A stretch of 64,000 nt of DNA from Kitasatospora aureofaciens (GTDB taxonomy: Bacteria; Actinomycetota; Actinomycetes; Streptomycetales; Streptomycetaceae). The DNA lies in contig JODU01000013.1 of assembly GCA_000720845.1 (NCBI GenBank), positions 124,001 through 188,000 on the forward strand. Direction: 5' to 3'. Of the stretch, positions 1-8,885 are shown in pieces. Made by a program: the position numbers and the translations under genes. The first letter of the stretch is position 1. Each line of letters opens with the position of its first letter. The notes below the pieces were generated by a model. The model ran no database searches and was not told where the DNA came from. It was given only the letters and a program-made list of their open reading frames with translations.

Positions 1-363
1 CAGCGCCACGTCGACGGCGGACCGGGCCATGGCCCCGGCGCCGGGCCGGCCGGCGTTGCGCATCGAAGCGCCCATCCGCTCCCACAGGGCGGGCGGCGAG
101 GAGACGGGACTGCCCTCGACGACCGGCCTGAGCACGGAGTCCACGAAGGACGCCACCGAGACGTCCCCGTAGGTGTAGCCGAGTCCGGTGCTGCCGCCGG
201 CGTGCACGCGCACCAGGACCACGGTCGTGGAGCCCCACTCCAGGGTGCCGTCCTGCTCGCGGCCCCCGGGGCCGTCGGTGGGGATCTCGAAGGCGTGCAC
301 GTCGACCGCGTCGACCACGCACTCGTCCAGTGCCCTCGCTTCCGGGCCGGTCACCGACGCCAT
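1..363 (-). CDS. Enolase-superfamily (mandelate racemase/muconate lactonizing-type) enzyme, N-terminal part only
   Basis: The ATG at 361-363 opens a frame that runs without a stop to the window edge, giving 121 residues. A GAGGGAG ribosome site lies about 7 nt upstream of the start. The translation has the capping-domain pattern of MR/MLE enzymes: an early 'FEIPTDGPGG' segment, then 'DGTLEWGSTTVVLVRV', then 'GSTGLGYTYGD', the strand-turn-strand that closes over the active site. The barrel with the catalytic Lys and metal ligands lies outside the window, so the substrate cannot be judged. It reads away from the YihY gene, with 154 bp between the two starts that must hold both promoters. Family call is fairly safe; specific function unknown. 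Confidence 0.75.
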   Translation of the reverse strand, partial: MASVTGPEARALDECVVDAVDVHAFEIPTDGPGGREQDGTLEWGSTTVVLVRVHAGGSTGLGYTYGDVSVASFVDSVLRPVVEGSPVSSPPALWERMGASMRNAGRPGAGAMARSAVDVAL

Positions 364-517
364 CGCGCACTCCCTCGCCCTCGCGTTCCCGGGCCGGTTC
401 CCCGCGCCGACGGGTCCATGCGCGGGCCGTCCGGGTCAACCGACGTTTGTCCGGGTGCGGGCCGGGTCACTCAGTTCCCCGTCGCGAGCCATCGAAAGGA
501 CGCCCGAGGAGCACCCT

Positions 518-1321
518 GTGAACCGGTTGTGGCGGCCGTTCCACCGTGCCTGGGACTGGTTGGCCGCGTCCGCCCTGGTCCGGCGCGGCCGGGACCTGGA
601 GCTGATGCACAGGGCCATGGGCTTCGCCACCCTCGCCCTGGTCACGCTGGCGCCCCTGCTGATCGTGGTGGCCGCGGCCGACCCGCTGGGACGCGGGGGC
701 TTCGCCTCGTGGCTGGCCGACGGCATGGGGCTGTCCGGGCGGTCGGCCAAGGTGCTGACCGACATCATCAGCCCGCCGACCAAGGTCGTCGGCACGACGA
801 GCGTGTGGGGTGGAATCCTGCTCGGCGTGTTCGGCGTGTCCTTCGCGGCGAGCGTGCAGAACGGATACGAGCGCATCTGGGAACTGCCCTCCGGCCCGTG
901 GCACCGCATCTGGCGCCAGATGACCTGGGTGATCATGCTGACCGCCTACCTCTACCAGGAGGTGCAGACGCGGACCGCGCTGCACGGTTCGGCGCGGATC
1001 GCGCTGTCGACCGCCGTCGGCATGCTGTTCTTCTGGTGGGGCCAGCACTTCCTGCTGGGCGGCCAGGTCCGCTGGCGCGACCTGCTGCCGGGGGCGTTCG
1101 CCACGATGGTGGGCCTGATCGGCCTGCGCGGCTTCTCGTACCTCTTCTTCACACCGCTGATCCTCGACAACGCCTTCAGCTACGGCGCGGTCGGCATCGT
1201 GCTGGTGGTGGAGTCCTGGCTGATCGGGGTCGGGTTCGTCGTCTTCGGCGGCGCGATGGTCGGGCACTGGTTCTGCGAGCACCACTGGTGGGCGCGGAAC
1301 ATCGACCGCAGGCCGGACTGA
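518..1321 (+). CDS. YihY/BrkB family integral membrane protein
   Basis: 267 residues from a GTG start preceded by GAGGAG with 6-nt spacing; the frame is open further upstream but that part is not protein-like. The protein has about six hydrophobic helices (near residues 35-52, 90-110, 130-148, 165-186, 200-225, 235-258), a short basic N-terminus and the YihY pattern of a glycine-rich central helix ('WGGILLGVFGVSFAASVQNGYERIWELP'-like core, here residues 96-123). This family was once called ribonuclease BN; that activity was a misassignment and the molecular role is still unclear. It ends 20 bp from the convergent SDR gene, so it stands alone transcriptionally. Confidence 0.8.
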   Translation: MNRLWRPFHRAWDWLAASALVRRGRDLELMHRAMGFATLALVTLAPLLIVVAAADPLGRGGFASWLADGMGLSGRSAKVLTDIISPPTKVVGTTSVWGGILLGVFGVSFAASVQNGYERIWELPSGPWHRIWRQMTWVIMLTAYLYQEVQTRTALHGSARIALSTAVGMLFFWWGQHFLLGGQVRWRDLLPGAFATMVGLIGLRGFSYLFFTPLILDNAFSYGAVGIVLVVESWLIGVGFVVFGGAMVGHWFCEHHWWARNIDRRPD

Positions 1322-1341
1322 CGCGAGCACCCTCGGGTCCG

Positions 1342-2385
1342 TCAACCGGCGCGCCGGCGCAGTCCGCCCGCGAGTGCCGCGGCCACCGCCCCCGTCGCGG
1401 CCGTGGCCAGGGCCAGCGGACGGCGGTTGCGGGACATCCAGAACTGGACGCTGCGCGGATGCGCCTCGTCGTCGAAGATCCCGTGGGCGCCGTAGTCGTC
1501 CGGGGCGGTGTCGTCCGGCGGCTTCCAGAGGTTCACCGGCCGCGACGGGTCGACGGGCCGGTCCGTCTGCTGCCCGTCGTAGCCGGTGCGGGCCAGGTAG
1601 CGGTCCAGGAGCCCCGGGGCGAACTTCTGGCCCAGCAGGGTGGCGACGGTGGAGCCGCCCACCCAGTACATGCGCCGCTCGGGGTGGTCCGCCGCGTGCA
1701 GTACGGCGCGGGCGGCGACCTCGGGCTGGTAGACGGGGGCCACCGGGCGCGGATGGCGGGGCAGCCGGGTGAGGACCCAGCTGAACTGGGGGGTGTTGAG
1801 CCCGGGCATCTGCACCATGGTCACCCGCACCCCGCTGCGGTCGTGCAGCAGTTCGCAGCGCAGTGACTCGGTGAACCCCTGGATGGCGTGCTTGGCCCCG
1901 CAGTAGACGGCCTGGAGCGGGACGCTGCGCTCGGCCAGGGCCGATCCCACCTGGACGATGGTGCCGCGATCGCGCGGTGTCATGCGCCGCAGGGCGGCCT
2001 GGGTGCCGTGGACGAAACCGAAGTAGGTCACCTCGGTGGCCCGTCGCAGTTCCTCGGCCCGGATCTCCGGCACGGGTGCGAAGACGGTCGAGAACGCGGC
2101 GTTCACCCAGACGTCGATCGGGCCGAGTTCCTCCTCGACACGGGCGGCCGCCGCGTCCACCGCGTCAGCGTCGGCGACGTCCACGACCAGCGGCAGAGCG
2201 CGCCCGCCGGCCTCGCGGACCTCCTCGGCCGCCCGCTCAAGGGCGTGCTCGCCCCGCGCGAGCAGGGCCACCGCGGCCCCGCGGGCGCCGAACGCCCGGA
2301 CGGTGGCCCGGCCGACGCCGCCGGTCGCACCGGTGACGACGACGACCTCGGTGCCGTTCGTCCCCCGGTGCCGGGCGCCGCTCAC
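1342..2385 (-). CDS. SDR-family oxidoreductase with C-terminal membrane-anchor-like tail
   Basis: 347 residues. The GTG start overlaps the stop of the upstream TPP enzyme by 4 bp (GTGA), so the two are translationally coupled. Near residue 17 the Rossmann motif 'VTGATGGVGRATVRAFG' is seen, then 'NAAFSTVF' in the NAG position, and the catalytic 'YCGAKHAIQGF' (YxxxK) around residue 167. It is roughly 80-100 residues longer than a classical SDR; the extension holds a 'YWVGGSTVATLLGQKFAPG' segment and a basic, alanine-rich C-terminus that could associate with the membrane. This long form is common in actinobacteria, usually with unknown substrate. Pairing with a TPP-dependent decarboxylase/oxidase suggests handling of an aldehyde or ketone product, which is inference. 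Confidence 0.8.
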   Translation of the reverse strand: MSGARHRGTNGTEVVVVTGATGGVGRATVRAFGARGAAVALLARGEHALERAAEEVREAGGRALPLVVDVADADAVDAAAARVEEELGPIDVWVNAAFSTVFAPVPEIRAEELRRATEVTYFGFVHGTQAALRRMTPRDRGTIVQVGSALAERSVPLQAVYCGAKHAIQGFTESLRCELLHDRSGVRVTMVQMPGLNTPQFSWVLTRLPRHPRPVAPVYQPEVAARAVLHAADHPERRMYWVGGSTVATLLGQKFAPGLLDRYLARTGYDGQQTDRPVDPSRPVNLWKPPDDTAPDDYGAHGIFDDEAHPRSVQFWMSRNRRPLALATAATGAVAAALAGGLRRRAG

Positions 2386-4184
2386 TTCCTGCCCCGGCCG
2401 GGGAGGTGCTCGGCGTACTCGGTGAGCTTCTGGCGTACGCCCTTGGTGGCGATCCCGGTCAGCTCCGGGTCGTGCAGCGCCGCCTTGATGGCCTTCTTGC
2501 CCTGGTCCTTCATGATGTGCGGCGGGATCGGCGCGATCTCCGCGTCGACCTTGAACTCCAGGACCACGGGCCGGTCGGCGGCGAGCGCCTCGTCCCAGGC
2601 GGAGCCGACCTTCTTGGGGTCGGCGCAGACGATGCCCTTGAGGCCGAGGAGTTCGGCGTAGGCGGCGTAGGGGACGTCGGGGATGTCCTGGGAGCCGGGG
2701 TACTTGGGATCGCCGGCCATGGCGCGCTGCTCCCAGGTGACCTGGTTGAGGTCCTGGTTGTTGAACACGCAGAAGATGAGCGGCGCCGACCCGGACAGGC
2801 GGTCCAGGTAGCGCTTGACGGTGATCATCTCGTTCATGCCGTTCATCTGGAAGGCGCCGTCGCCGATGAAGGCGATCACCGGGCGCTCGGGGTAGGCGAA
2901 CCGCGCCGCGATGGCATACGGCGTCCCCGGGCCCATCGTGGCCAGCGTGCCGGAGAGCGAGGCCTGCATGCCGTCGCGCAGCAGGAGGTGGCGCGCCCAC
3001 CAGTTGGTGCCCGACCCGGAGTCGGCCGTCAGGATGACGTCGTCCGGCAGCCGCGGCGAGAGTTCGGCGGCGACGGCCTGCGGGTTGATGGTCTTGCCGA
3101 AGTGCTCGCCCGCCCAGCGGTCGCACAGGTCGTGCCACTCCCGTACGTCCTTCTCGATCTTCTCCCGCCAGCCGCGGTCCTCCTTGCGCTGGAGCATCGG
3201 GATGAGAGCGCGCAGCGTCTCCCTGGAGTCGCCGACCAGGTGGGCGTCCATGGGGTAGCGGATGCCGATCATGCGGCCGTCGATGTCGATCTCGACGCCC
3301 CGGGCCTGTCCCTCCTCGGGCAGCCACTCCGAGTAGGGGAAGCTGCTGCCGACCATGAGCAGGGTGTCGCAGCCCTTGATCATGTTGTCGCTGGCCTTGC
3401 TGCCCAGCAGGCCGATGGGCCCGGTGACGTAGGGCAGGTCGTCGGGCAGCACCTCGCGGCCGAGGAGGGCCTTGGCGACGCCGGCGCCGAGCAGTTCGGC
3501 GACCTCCATCACCTCGGCCTCCGCCTTCGCGGCACCCTGGCCGACGAGCATGGCGACCTTCTTGCCCGCGTTGAGCACGTCGGCGGCCTTGCGCAGTTCG
3601 TCGAGGTCGGGCAGCACCCGCGGCCGGCTCCAGCCCACGCTGGAGAAGACCGATCCGTGCTCCCTGGGCGGGGAGGGCTGGGCCTCCTCCTCCTGGACGT
3701 CGTTGGGGATGATGATGGTGGCGACGCCCCGGGTGGTCAGCGCGGTCTTGAAGGCCCGGTCGATGACGTGCCGGGCCTGGCCGGGGTGCACGACCATCTG
3801 GCAGTACTCGGACACGTCCGCGAAGAGCTGGTCGAGGGCGATCTCCTGCTGGTAGTGGGTGCCCAGCGACAGCCGCTTCTGCTGGCCCACCACCGCGACC
3901 ACGGGCTGGTGGTCGAGCTTCGCGTCGTACAGGCCGTTGAGCAGGTGCACGGCGCCCGGCCCCGACGTGGCGACGCAACAGCCCACCTCACCGGTGAACT
4001 TGGCGTGGCCGCAGGCCATGAACGCGGCCATCTCCTCGTGCCTGGCCTGGATGAACTCCGGGTCGCCGTCGGCCCGGTCGAAGGCGCCGAGCAGACCGTT
4101 GATGCCGTCACCCGGATAGCCGTACACCCGCTGGACGCCCCACTCGGACAGGCGCTGGAGCACGTAGTCGGCGACTTGGGTCAT
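2382..4184 (-). CDS. Thiamine pyrophosphate-dependent enzyme (PoxB/acetolactate synthase-like)
   Basis: 600 residues, full length for the family. The N-terminal PYR domain carries the glutamate that activates TPP in 'QARHEEMAAFM' (Glu50) and the phosphate-contact 'ATSGPGAVHLLNGLYDAK'. A central FAD/NAD-fold domain follows, then the C-terminal PP domain with 'FIGDGAFQMNGMNEM' and a downstream 'NNQDLNQ' (the GDG-x(n)-NN magnesium/diphosphate motif, about residue 440). Such proteins decarboxylate pyruvate or another 2-oxoacid; the sequence alone does not separate pyruvate:quinone oxidoreductase from related carboligases. Its stop overlaps the start of an SDR gene, forming a two-gene operon. Confidence 0.85.
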   Translation of the reverse strand: MTQVADYVLQRLSEWGVQRVYGYPGDGINGLLGAFDRADGDPEFIQARHEEMAAFMACGHAKFTGEVGCCVATSGPGAVHLLNGLYDAKLDHQPVVAVVGQQKRLSLGTHYQQEIALDQLFADVSEYCQMVVHPGQARHVIDRAFKTALTTRGVATIIIPNDVQEEEAQPSPPREHGSVFSSVGWSRPRVLPDLDELRKAADVLNAGKKVAMLVGQGAAKAEAEVMEVAELLGAGVAKALLGREVLPDDLPYVTGPIGLLGSKASDNMIKGCDTLLMVGSSFPYSEWLPEEGQARGVEIDIDGRMIGIRYPMDAHLVGDSRETLRALIPMLQRKEDRGWREKIEKDVREWHDLCDRWAGEHFGKTINPQAVAAELSPRLPDDVILTADSGSGTNWWARHLLLRDGMQASLSGTLATMGPGTPYAIAARFAYPERPVIAFIGDGAFQMNGMNEMITVKRYLDRLSGSAPLIFCVFNNQDLNQVTWEQRAMAGDPKYPGSQDIPDVPYAAYAELLGLKGIVCADPKKVGSAWDEALAADRPVVLEFKVDAEIAPIPPHIMKDQGKKAIKAALHDPELTGIATKGVRQKLTEYAEHLPGRGRK

Positions 4185-4290
4185 GGAGCTCTCCCGGACG
4201 TGGGGGGACGACGGTCGGCTTGTGGGGTTACCCTCCCCGCCGCGCCTAAACCGGCCGTCCGTCCCCTTCGTCCGCTCCCGCGCCGAGCCC

Positions 4291-5349
4291 CTACGCGGGC
4301 GGCGGGGCCGTGCTCGCGCGGGTCACCAGCCGGGTCGGCACCAGTGTCGTGCCCCGCTCCGGACCGGCCGCGCGCATCTTGCGCAGCACGGCCCGCACGC
4401 ACAGCCGGCCGACCTCGGCGAAGTCCTGGTGGACGGTGGTCAGCGGGGGCAGGAAGGAACCGGCCTCGGCGATGTCGTCGAAGCCGATGACGCTGACGTC
4501 CTCGGGCACGCGCCGGCCGCGTTCGTGCAGGGCGCGCAGCAGGCCGAGGGCCATCTGGTCGTTGGCCACGAAGACGGCGGTGCACTCCTCGCGGCCGGCG
4601 AGTTCCAGGCCCGCCCGGTAACCGGACTCCGCCGACCAGTCGCCCCGGACGAGCGGCGGCGGGGTGCGGCCCGCCTCGGTGAGCGTCCGCCGCCAGGCGT
4701 CGGTGCGGCGCTGGGCGGCGAAGGAGCCCTCGGGGCCGCCCAGGTGCCACACCGTGTCGTGCCCGAGGTCCAGCAGGTGGCGCACGGCGGCTCGGCTGCC
4801 GCCGGCCTGGTCGGTGTCCACGACCGTGTAGGTGTCGCCGGCGTCGGAGTCGACCACGACGACCTGGACGTGCGGCGGCAGGGTGAGGGACGCCGCGTCC
4901 AGGAGGTGGACCTCCATGATGACGATGACGGCGTCGACGGCCAGTTCCTCCAGGCGCGAGAAGGCGCCGCGCACCTCGTCCTGGGTGGGGACGGCGACCG
5001 GCAGCAGCGTCACCGCGTACCCCTCGCTCGCCGCGGAGACCGCGATGGCCTCCAAGGTGCGCACGTTGCCCGTGGTGGCCAGCGTGAAGGTGATGACGCC
5101 GATGGTGCGGAACTCGCCGCGCTTGAGGGCCCGGGCGGCGCTGTTGGGCCGGTAGCCCAGCTCCTTCATGGCCGCCAGCACCTGTTGGCGGGTCTCCTCG
5201 GTCACGCCCGCGTAGCCGTTGGAGACGCGGGAGACCGTCTGCGAGGAGACTCCCGCCAGCCGGGCGACGTCCGCCATGGACGCCGTGCGGTCCCGGCCGC
5301 GCCGGGCAGGCGCGGGTGCGCTCGTCGGGACTTCCTCAGCCGTGCTCAC
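4291..5349 (-). CDS. LacI-family transcriptional repressor of the adjacent galactoside operon
   Basis: 352 residues. After a disordered 20-residue leader, a LacI helix-turn-helix and hinge are seen at about residues 25-75 ('SMADVARLAGVSSQTVSRV', then 'NSAARALKRGEF'), followed by a periplasmic-binding-protein-type effector domain. It is divergent from the sugar ABC transporter, and the 186-bp gap contains two copies of one perfect 16-bp palindrome, the expected symmetry for this family. I infer that it represses the transporter and glycosidase genes, and probably itself, and is released by a galactoside or galactose-type sugar. Its stop lies 106 bp from the start of the TPP enzyme gene on the same strand; that gap shows no notable structure. 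Confidence 0.88.
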   Translation of the reverse strand: MSTAEEVPTSAPAPARRGRDRTASMADVARLAGVSSQTVSRVSNGYAGVTEETRQQVLAAMKELGYRPNSAARALKRGEFRTIGVITFTLATTGNVRTLEAIAVSAASEGYAVTLLPVAVPTQDEVRGAFSRLEELAVDAVIVIMEVHLLDAASLTLPPHVQVVVVDSDAGDTYTVVDTDQAGGSRAAVRHLLDLGHDTVWHLGGPEGSFAAQRRTDAWRRTLTEAGRTPPPLVRGDWSAESGYRAGLELAGREECTAVFVANDQMALGLLRALHERGRRVPEDVSVIGFDDIAEAGSFLPPLTTVHQDFAEVGRLCVRAVLRKMRAAGPERGTTLVPTRLVTRASTAPPPA

Positions 5350-5442
5350 TCGCCGTCAGCCGCCTCTCTGTCGCTGCCGGGTCCTGGTGCGAACGGACCC
5401 TTGACCGTCGTCATCGGGGCAGTGTAGACATGCCGCCATCAG

Positions 5443-5458
5443 ATGTTTACGTAAACAT
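5443..5458. promoter_or_regulatory. LacI-type operator, copy 1
   Basis: ATGTTTACGTAAACAT is a perfect 16-bp palindrome in the gap between the LacI gene and the first permease gene. It lies 94 bp upstream of the regulator start. The AT-rich, fully symmetric form with a central CG is typical of LacI-family sites. Confidence 0.85.
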
Positions 5459-5486
5459 AACAGCTCGACGCCCTTTCGCGGCGCGC

Positions 5487-5504
5487 GATGTTTACGTAAA
5501 CATC
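5487..5504. promoter_or_regulatory. LacI-type operator, copy 2
   Basis: GATGTTTACGTAAACATC repeats the 16-bp core of copy 1 exactly and extends it to an 18-bp palindrome. It lies 31 bp before the first permease start, and the cores of the two copies are 45 bp apart, a distance that allows one repressor to block both divergent promoters. Confidence 0.85.
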
Positions 5505-5535
5505 AGGTTCCAGGACGTGGACGAGCGAGGACGAC

Positions 5536-6462
5536 ATGACGACGCTGCAACCGCCGGCCGCCGCCGAGCCGCGGCCGGCCCCACCCCCGGTGCGGCGGGA
5601 CCGCCGCTCCTGGACGGGGTGGGGCTTCCTCTCTCCCTTCGTGGCCGTGTTCGCCCTGGTGTTCCTCGCGCCCATCGCGTATTCGGTCTACCTCAGCCTC
5701 TTTCGCGACCAGCTGATCGGCGGGACCACCTTCGTCGGCCTCGACAACTACGGCGAGGCGCTGGGGGACGACCGGTTCTGGGCCTCGCTCGGCCGGGTCT
5801 CGCTCTTCCTCGCCGTACAGGTGCCGATCATGCTCGGCATCGCGCTGCTCGTGGCCCTGGCGCTGGACAGCGGACGCCTCTACGGCCGGGACTTCTTCCG
5901 CATCTCGATCTTCCTGCCGTACGCCGTGCCCGCCGTGGTGGCCACCCTGATGTGGGGCTTCATGTACGGCACCCGCTTCGGCCTGGTCGGTGACATCAAC
6001 GGCGCGCTCGGCGTCTCGCTGCCCGACCCGCTCTCCCCCGACCTGGTGCTGGCCTCCATCGGCAACATCGTCACCTGGGAGTTCGTCGGCTACAACATGC
6101 TGATCTTCTACGCGGCGCTGCGGGTGGTCCCCCACTCGCTGTACGAGGCGGCCCAGATCGACGGCGCCGGCCAGATCCGCGTGATCACCGCCATCAAACT
6201 CCCGGCGATCCGCGGGGCCCTGGTGATCGCCACCATCTTCTCGATCATCGGCAGCTTCCAGCTCTTCAACGAACCCAGCATCCTGCAGCCCCTGGCGCGC
6301 AACGCGATCACCACGGACTACACACCGAACTACTACACGTACGCGCTGTCCTTCAACGGGCAACAGCACAACTACTCCGCGACGGTCGCCATCGTCATGG
6401 GGCTGATCACCATGGTCATCGCCTACGCCGTGCAGCTGCGCGGCATGCGCAAGGGAGTGTGA
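5536..6462 (+). CDS. Sugar ABC transporter permease (MalF/UgpA type)
   Basis: 308 residues, about six membrane helices after a proline-rich cytoplasmic N-terminus. The cytoplasmic EAA loop that docks the ATPase is visible as 'EAAQIDGAGQIRVITAIKLP' near residue 205. Length and EAA form match the first permease of CUT1 carbohydrate importers. It is the first gene of the operon downstream of the twin operators; the second permease starts 7 bp after its stop. No ATPase gene is present in the operon, so a shared MsiK-type ATPase encoded elsewhere is expected, as is usual for Streptomyces CUT1 systems. Confidence 0.92.
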   Translation: MTTLQPPAAAEPRPAPPPVRRDRRSWTGWGFLSPFVAVFALVFLAPIAYSVYLSLFRDQLIGGTTFVGLDNYGEALGDDRFWASLGRVSLFLAVQVPIMLGIALLVALALDSGRLYGRDFFRISIFLPYAVPAVVATLMWGFMYGTRFGLVGDINGALGVSLPDPLSPDLVLASIGNIVTWEFVGYNMLIFYAALRVVPHSLYEAAQIDGAGQIRVITAIKLPAIRGALVIATIFSIIGSFQLFNEPSILQPLARNAITTDYTPNYYTYALSFNGQQHNYSATVAIVMGLITMVIAYAVQLRGMRKGV

Positions 6463-6469
6463 TGCGGCG

Positions 6470-7420
6470 ATGACCAGTCCCGTCGCCACCGTTTCCGGCC
6501 GTTCCGCGCCCGCGCCGTCCGGCTCGTCGGGCTCCGCGCCCCGACTGCGTACGCCCCGTCGCCGGCACTCCGCCGACAAGCCCCGGCGCAGCGTGCTGCT
6601 GACCGTGCTCACCTCACTCGTGCTGCTGTACAGCCTGGTCCCGCTGGTCTGGCTGGCCATCAGCGCCACCAAGACGCAGGAGGGCCTGTCCCGTTCCGCC
6701 GGTCTCTGGTTCGACGGCGACTTCGCGCTGTGGGACAACATCACCGAGACGTTCACCTACGACGACGGCGTCTTCACCCGCTGGCTGCTCAACACCCTGC
6801 TGTACGTGGGCCTCGGCGCGGGCGGCGCCACCTTCCTCGCCGTGCTCGGCGGCTACGCGCTCGCCAAGTTCACCTTCCCCGGCCGGCGTGCCGTCTTCGC
6901 CGTCGTCATCGGCGCGGTGGCGGTGCCGGGGACGGCGCTCGCGGTGCCGACCTTCCTGATGTTCAGCGAGATGGGGCTCACCAACACCCCCTGGGCGGTG
7001 ATCATCCCGTCCCTGATCTCGCCGTTCGGCCTCTATCTGATGTGGGTGTTCGCCACCGAGGCCATCCCGGCCGAACTGATGGAGGCCGCCCGCATCGACG
7101 GGGCGGGCGAGGTGCGCACCTTCTTCCGGGTCGCCCTGCCGCTGCTGGCGCCCGGCATCGTCACCGTCCTGCTGTTCAGCATGGTGGCGACCTGGAACAA
7201 CTACTTCCTGCCGCTGGTCATGCTCAAGGACCCCGACTGGTACCCGCTGACCCTGGGGCTCAACAGCTGGAACCAGCAGGCCGCGACCGCGGGCGGCGAG
7301 CCCGTCTTCAACCTCGTCGTCACCGGGTCGCTCCTGACCATCCTGCCGCTGATCGCCGCGTTCCTCCTGCTCCAGAAGTACTGGCAGTCCGGTCTCGCCG
7401 CCGGAAGCGTCAAGGAATAG
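6470..7420 (+). CDS. Sugar ABC transporter permease (MalG/UgpE type)
   Basis: 316 residues, six predicted helices following a Ser/Pro/Arg-rich N-terminal tail of about 45 residues. The EAA loop reads 'MEAARIDGAGEVRTFFRVAL'. It starts 7 bp after the partner permease, so the two are co-translated and should form the heterodimeric membrane pore. An 83-bp gap separates it from the binding protein gene. Confidence 0.92.
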   Translation: MTSPVATVSGRSAPAPSGSSGSAPRLRTPRRRHSADKPRRSVLLTVLTSLVLLYSLVPLVWLAISATKTQEGLSRSAGLWFDGDFALWDNITETFTYDDGVFTRWLLNTLLYVGLGAGGATFLAVLGGYALAKFTFPGRRAVFAVVIGAVAVPGTALAVPTFLMFSEMGLTNTPWAVIIPSLISPFGLYLMWVFATEAIPAELMEAARIDGAGEVRTFFRVALPLLAPGIVTVLLFSMVATWNNYFLPLVMLKDPDWYPLTLGLNSWNQQAATAGGEPVFNLVVTGSLLTILPLIAAFLLLQKYWQSGLAAGSVKE

Positions 7421-7503
7421 CCCTCCCTCTCCCGCCCACCACCGACAACCCCGCCGGCCCTCGAAGGTGCCGGTTCCGGCCACAAAGAAGTGGAAGCACA
7501 CCC

Positions 7504-8859
7504 ATGCCCACACACCTGACCAAGCACTCGCGCCGCCTCCTGCGCGGCACGGTCCTCGTCTGCGCCCTCGCCCTGGGGGCGAGTGCCTGCGGCGACTCCG
7601 ACGACGGGGGGTCGAGCCAGAAGGCGGTCTCCGAGGCGGACGTCCAGGCAGCCCTGAAGAAGGGCGGCACCATCACGGTCTGGGCGTGGGAGCCCACCCT
7701 CAAGCAGGTCGCCACCGACTTCGAGAAGGCGCACCCGGGCGTCAAGGTGAACCTCGTCAACGCCGGGACCAACAAGGACCAGTACACGGCGCTGCAGAAC
7801 GCCATCTCGGCGAAGAAGGGCGTCCCGGACGTCGCCCAGGTCGAGTACTACGCGATGGGCCAGTTCGCCCTGACCGAGCAGCTCACCGACCTCAAGTCCT
7901 TCGGCGCCGACAAGCTCTCCGCCCAGTTCTCCCCCGGTCCGTGGAACGGGGTGAAGGCCGGTTCGGACGGCGTCTACGCGCTGCCCATGGACTCCGGTCC
8001 GATGGCGCTGTTCTACAACAAGAAGGTCTTCGACAAGTACCACATCGAGGTGCCCACCACCTGGGCCGAGTACCTGGACGCCGCCCGCGACCTGCACAAG
8101 GCCGACCCGAAGGCGTACATCACCGCCGACAACGGCGACGCCGGCTTCGCCACCAGCATGCTCTGGCAGGCCGGTTCGCACCCCTACACGGTCGACGGCA
8201 CCAAGGTGCGGATCGACTTCTCCGACCAGGGCGCCAAGACCTTCACCGACACCTGGCAGCAGCTCATCGACGACAAGCTCCTCGCCTCCGTCCCCGCCTG
8301 GACCGACGAGTGGTACAAGGGCCTGGGCGACGGCACCATAGCGACGCTGGCGACCGGCGCCTGGATGCCCGCCAACCTCGAGTCCGGCGCGAAGGCGGCA
8401 TCCGGTGACTGGCGCGTCGCCCCGATGCCCCAGTGGACGGCGGGCGGCAAGGTCAGCGCCGAGAACGGCGGCAGCGCGCTCGCGCTCCCGGAGCTGGGCA
8501 GGAACGAGGCGCTGGCGTACGCCTTCGTCGAGTACGCGAACGCGGGTGACGGCGTGCAGACCCGGCTGAAGAACGGCGCCTTCCCGGCGACCACCGCGGA
8601 TCTGCAGTCCACGAAGTTCCAGGACACCGCGTTCCCCTACTTCGGCGGCCAGAAGGCCAACAAGATCTTCGCCGAGTCGGCCGCGGACGTCCCCGACGAC
8701 TGGTCCTACCTGCCCTACCAGGTCTACGCGAACTCGGTCTTCAACGACACCGTCGGCAAGGCCTACGTCTCCGGCACCACGCTCGCCGAGGGCCTGAAGT
8801 CCTGGCAGGAGGCCTCGGTCAAGTACGGCGAGGAGCAGGGCTTCACCGTCGAGAAGTAG
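7504..8859 (+). CDS. Sugar-binding lipoprotein of CUT1 ABC transporter
   Basis: 451 residues from the ATG at 7504; the upstream extension of this frame overlaps the permease gene and is not used. The N-terminus is a lipoprotein signal: basic 'KHSRRLLRG', a hydrophobic stretch and the lipobox 'LGASAC' with the lipidated Cys near residue 28. The mature part resembles solute-binding family 1 proteins (FEKAHPGVKV near residue 77, then 'GVYALPMDSGPMALFYNKKVFDKY'-type hinge region around 160-180). It should capture a galactose-containing oligosaccharide at the outer membrane face and deliver it to the two permeases. Confidence 0.9.
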   Translation: MPTHLTKHSRRLLRGTVLVCALALGASACGDSDDGGSSQKAVSEADVQAALKKGGTITVWAWEPTLKQVATDFEKAHPGVKVNLVNAGTNKDQYTALQNAISAKKGVPDVAQVEYYAMGQFALTEQLTDLKSFGADKLSAQFSPGPWNGVKAGSDGVYALPMDSGPMALFYNKKVFDKYHIEVPTTWAEYLDAARDLHKADPKAYITADNGDAGFATSMLWQAGSHPYTVDGTKVRIDFSDQGAKTFTDTWQQLIDDKLLASVPAWTDEWYKGLGDGTIATLATGAWMPANLESGAKAASGDWRVAPMPQWTAGGKVSAENGGSALALPELGRNEALAYAFVEYANAGDGVQTRLKNGAFPATTADLQSTKFQDTAFPYFGGQKANKIFAESAADVPDDWSYLPYQVYANSVFNDTVGKAYVSGTTLAEGLKSWQEASVKYGEEQGFTVEK

Positions 8860-8885
8860 CGCACGCCCCCACCGGAAGGACCGCC

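Noticed and set aside
202..1866. Long plus-strand open frame of 554 codons
   Set aside because: It overlaps the YihY and SDR genes out of frame, is Arg/Gly/Pro-rich and has no domain; a high-GC shadow frame.
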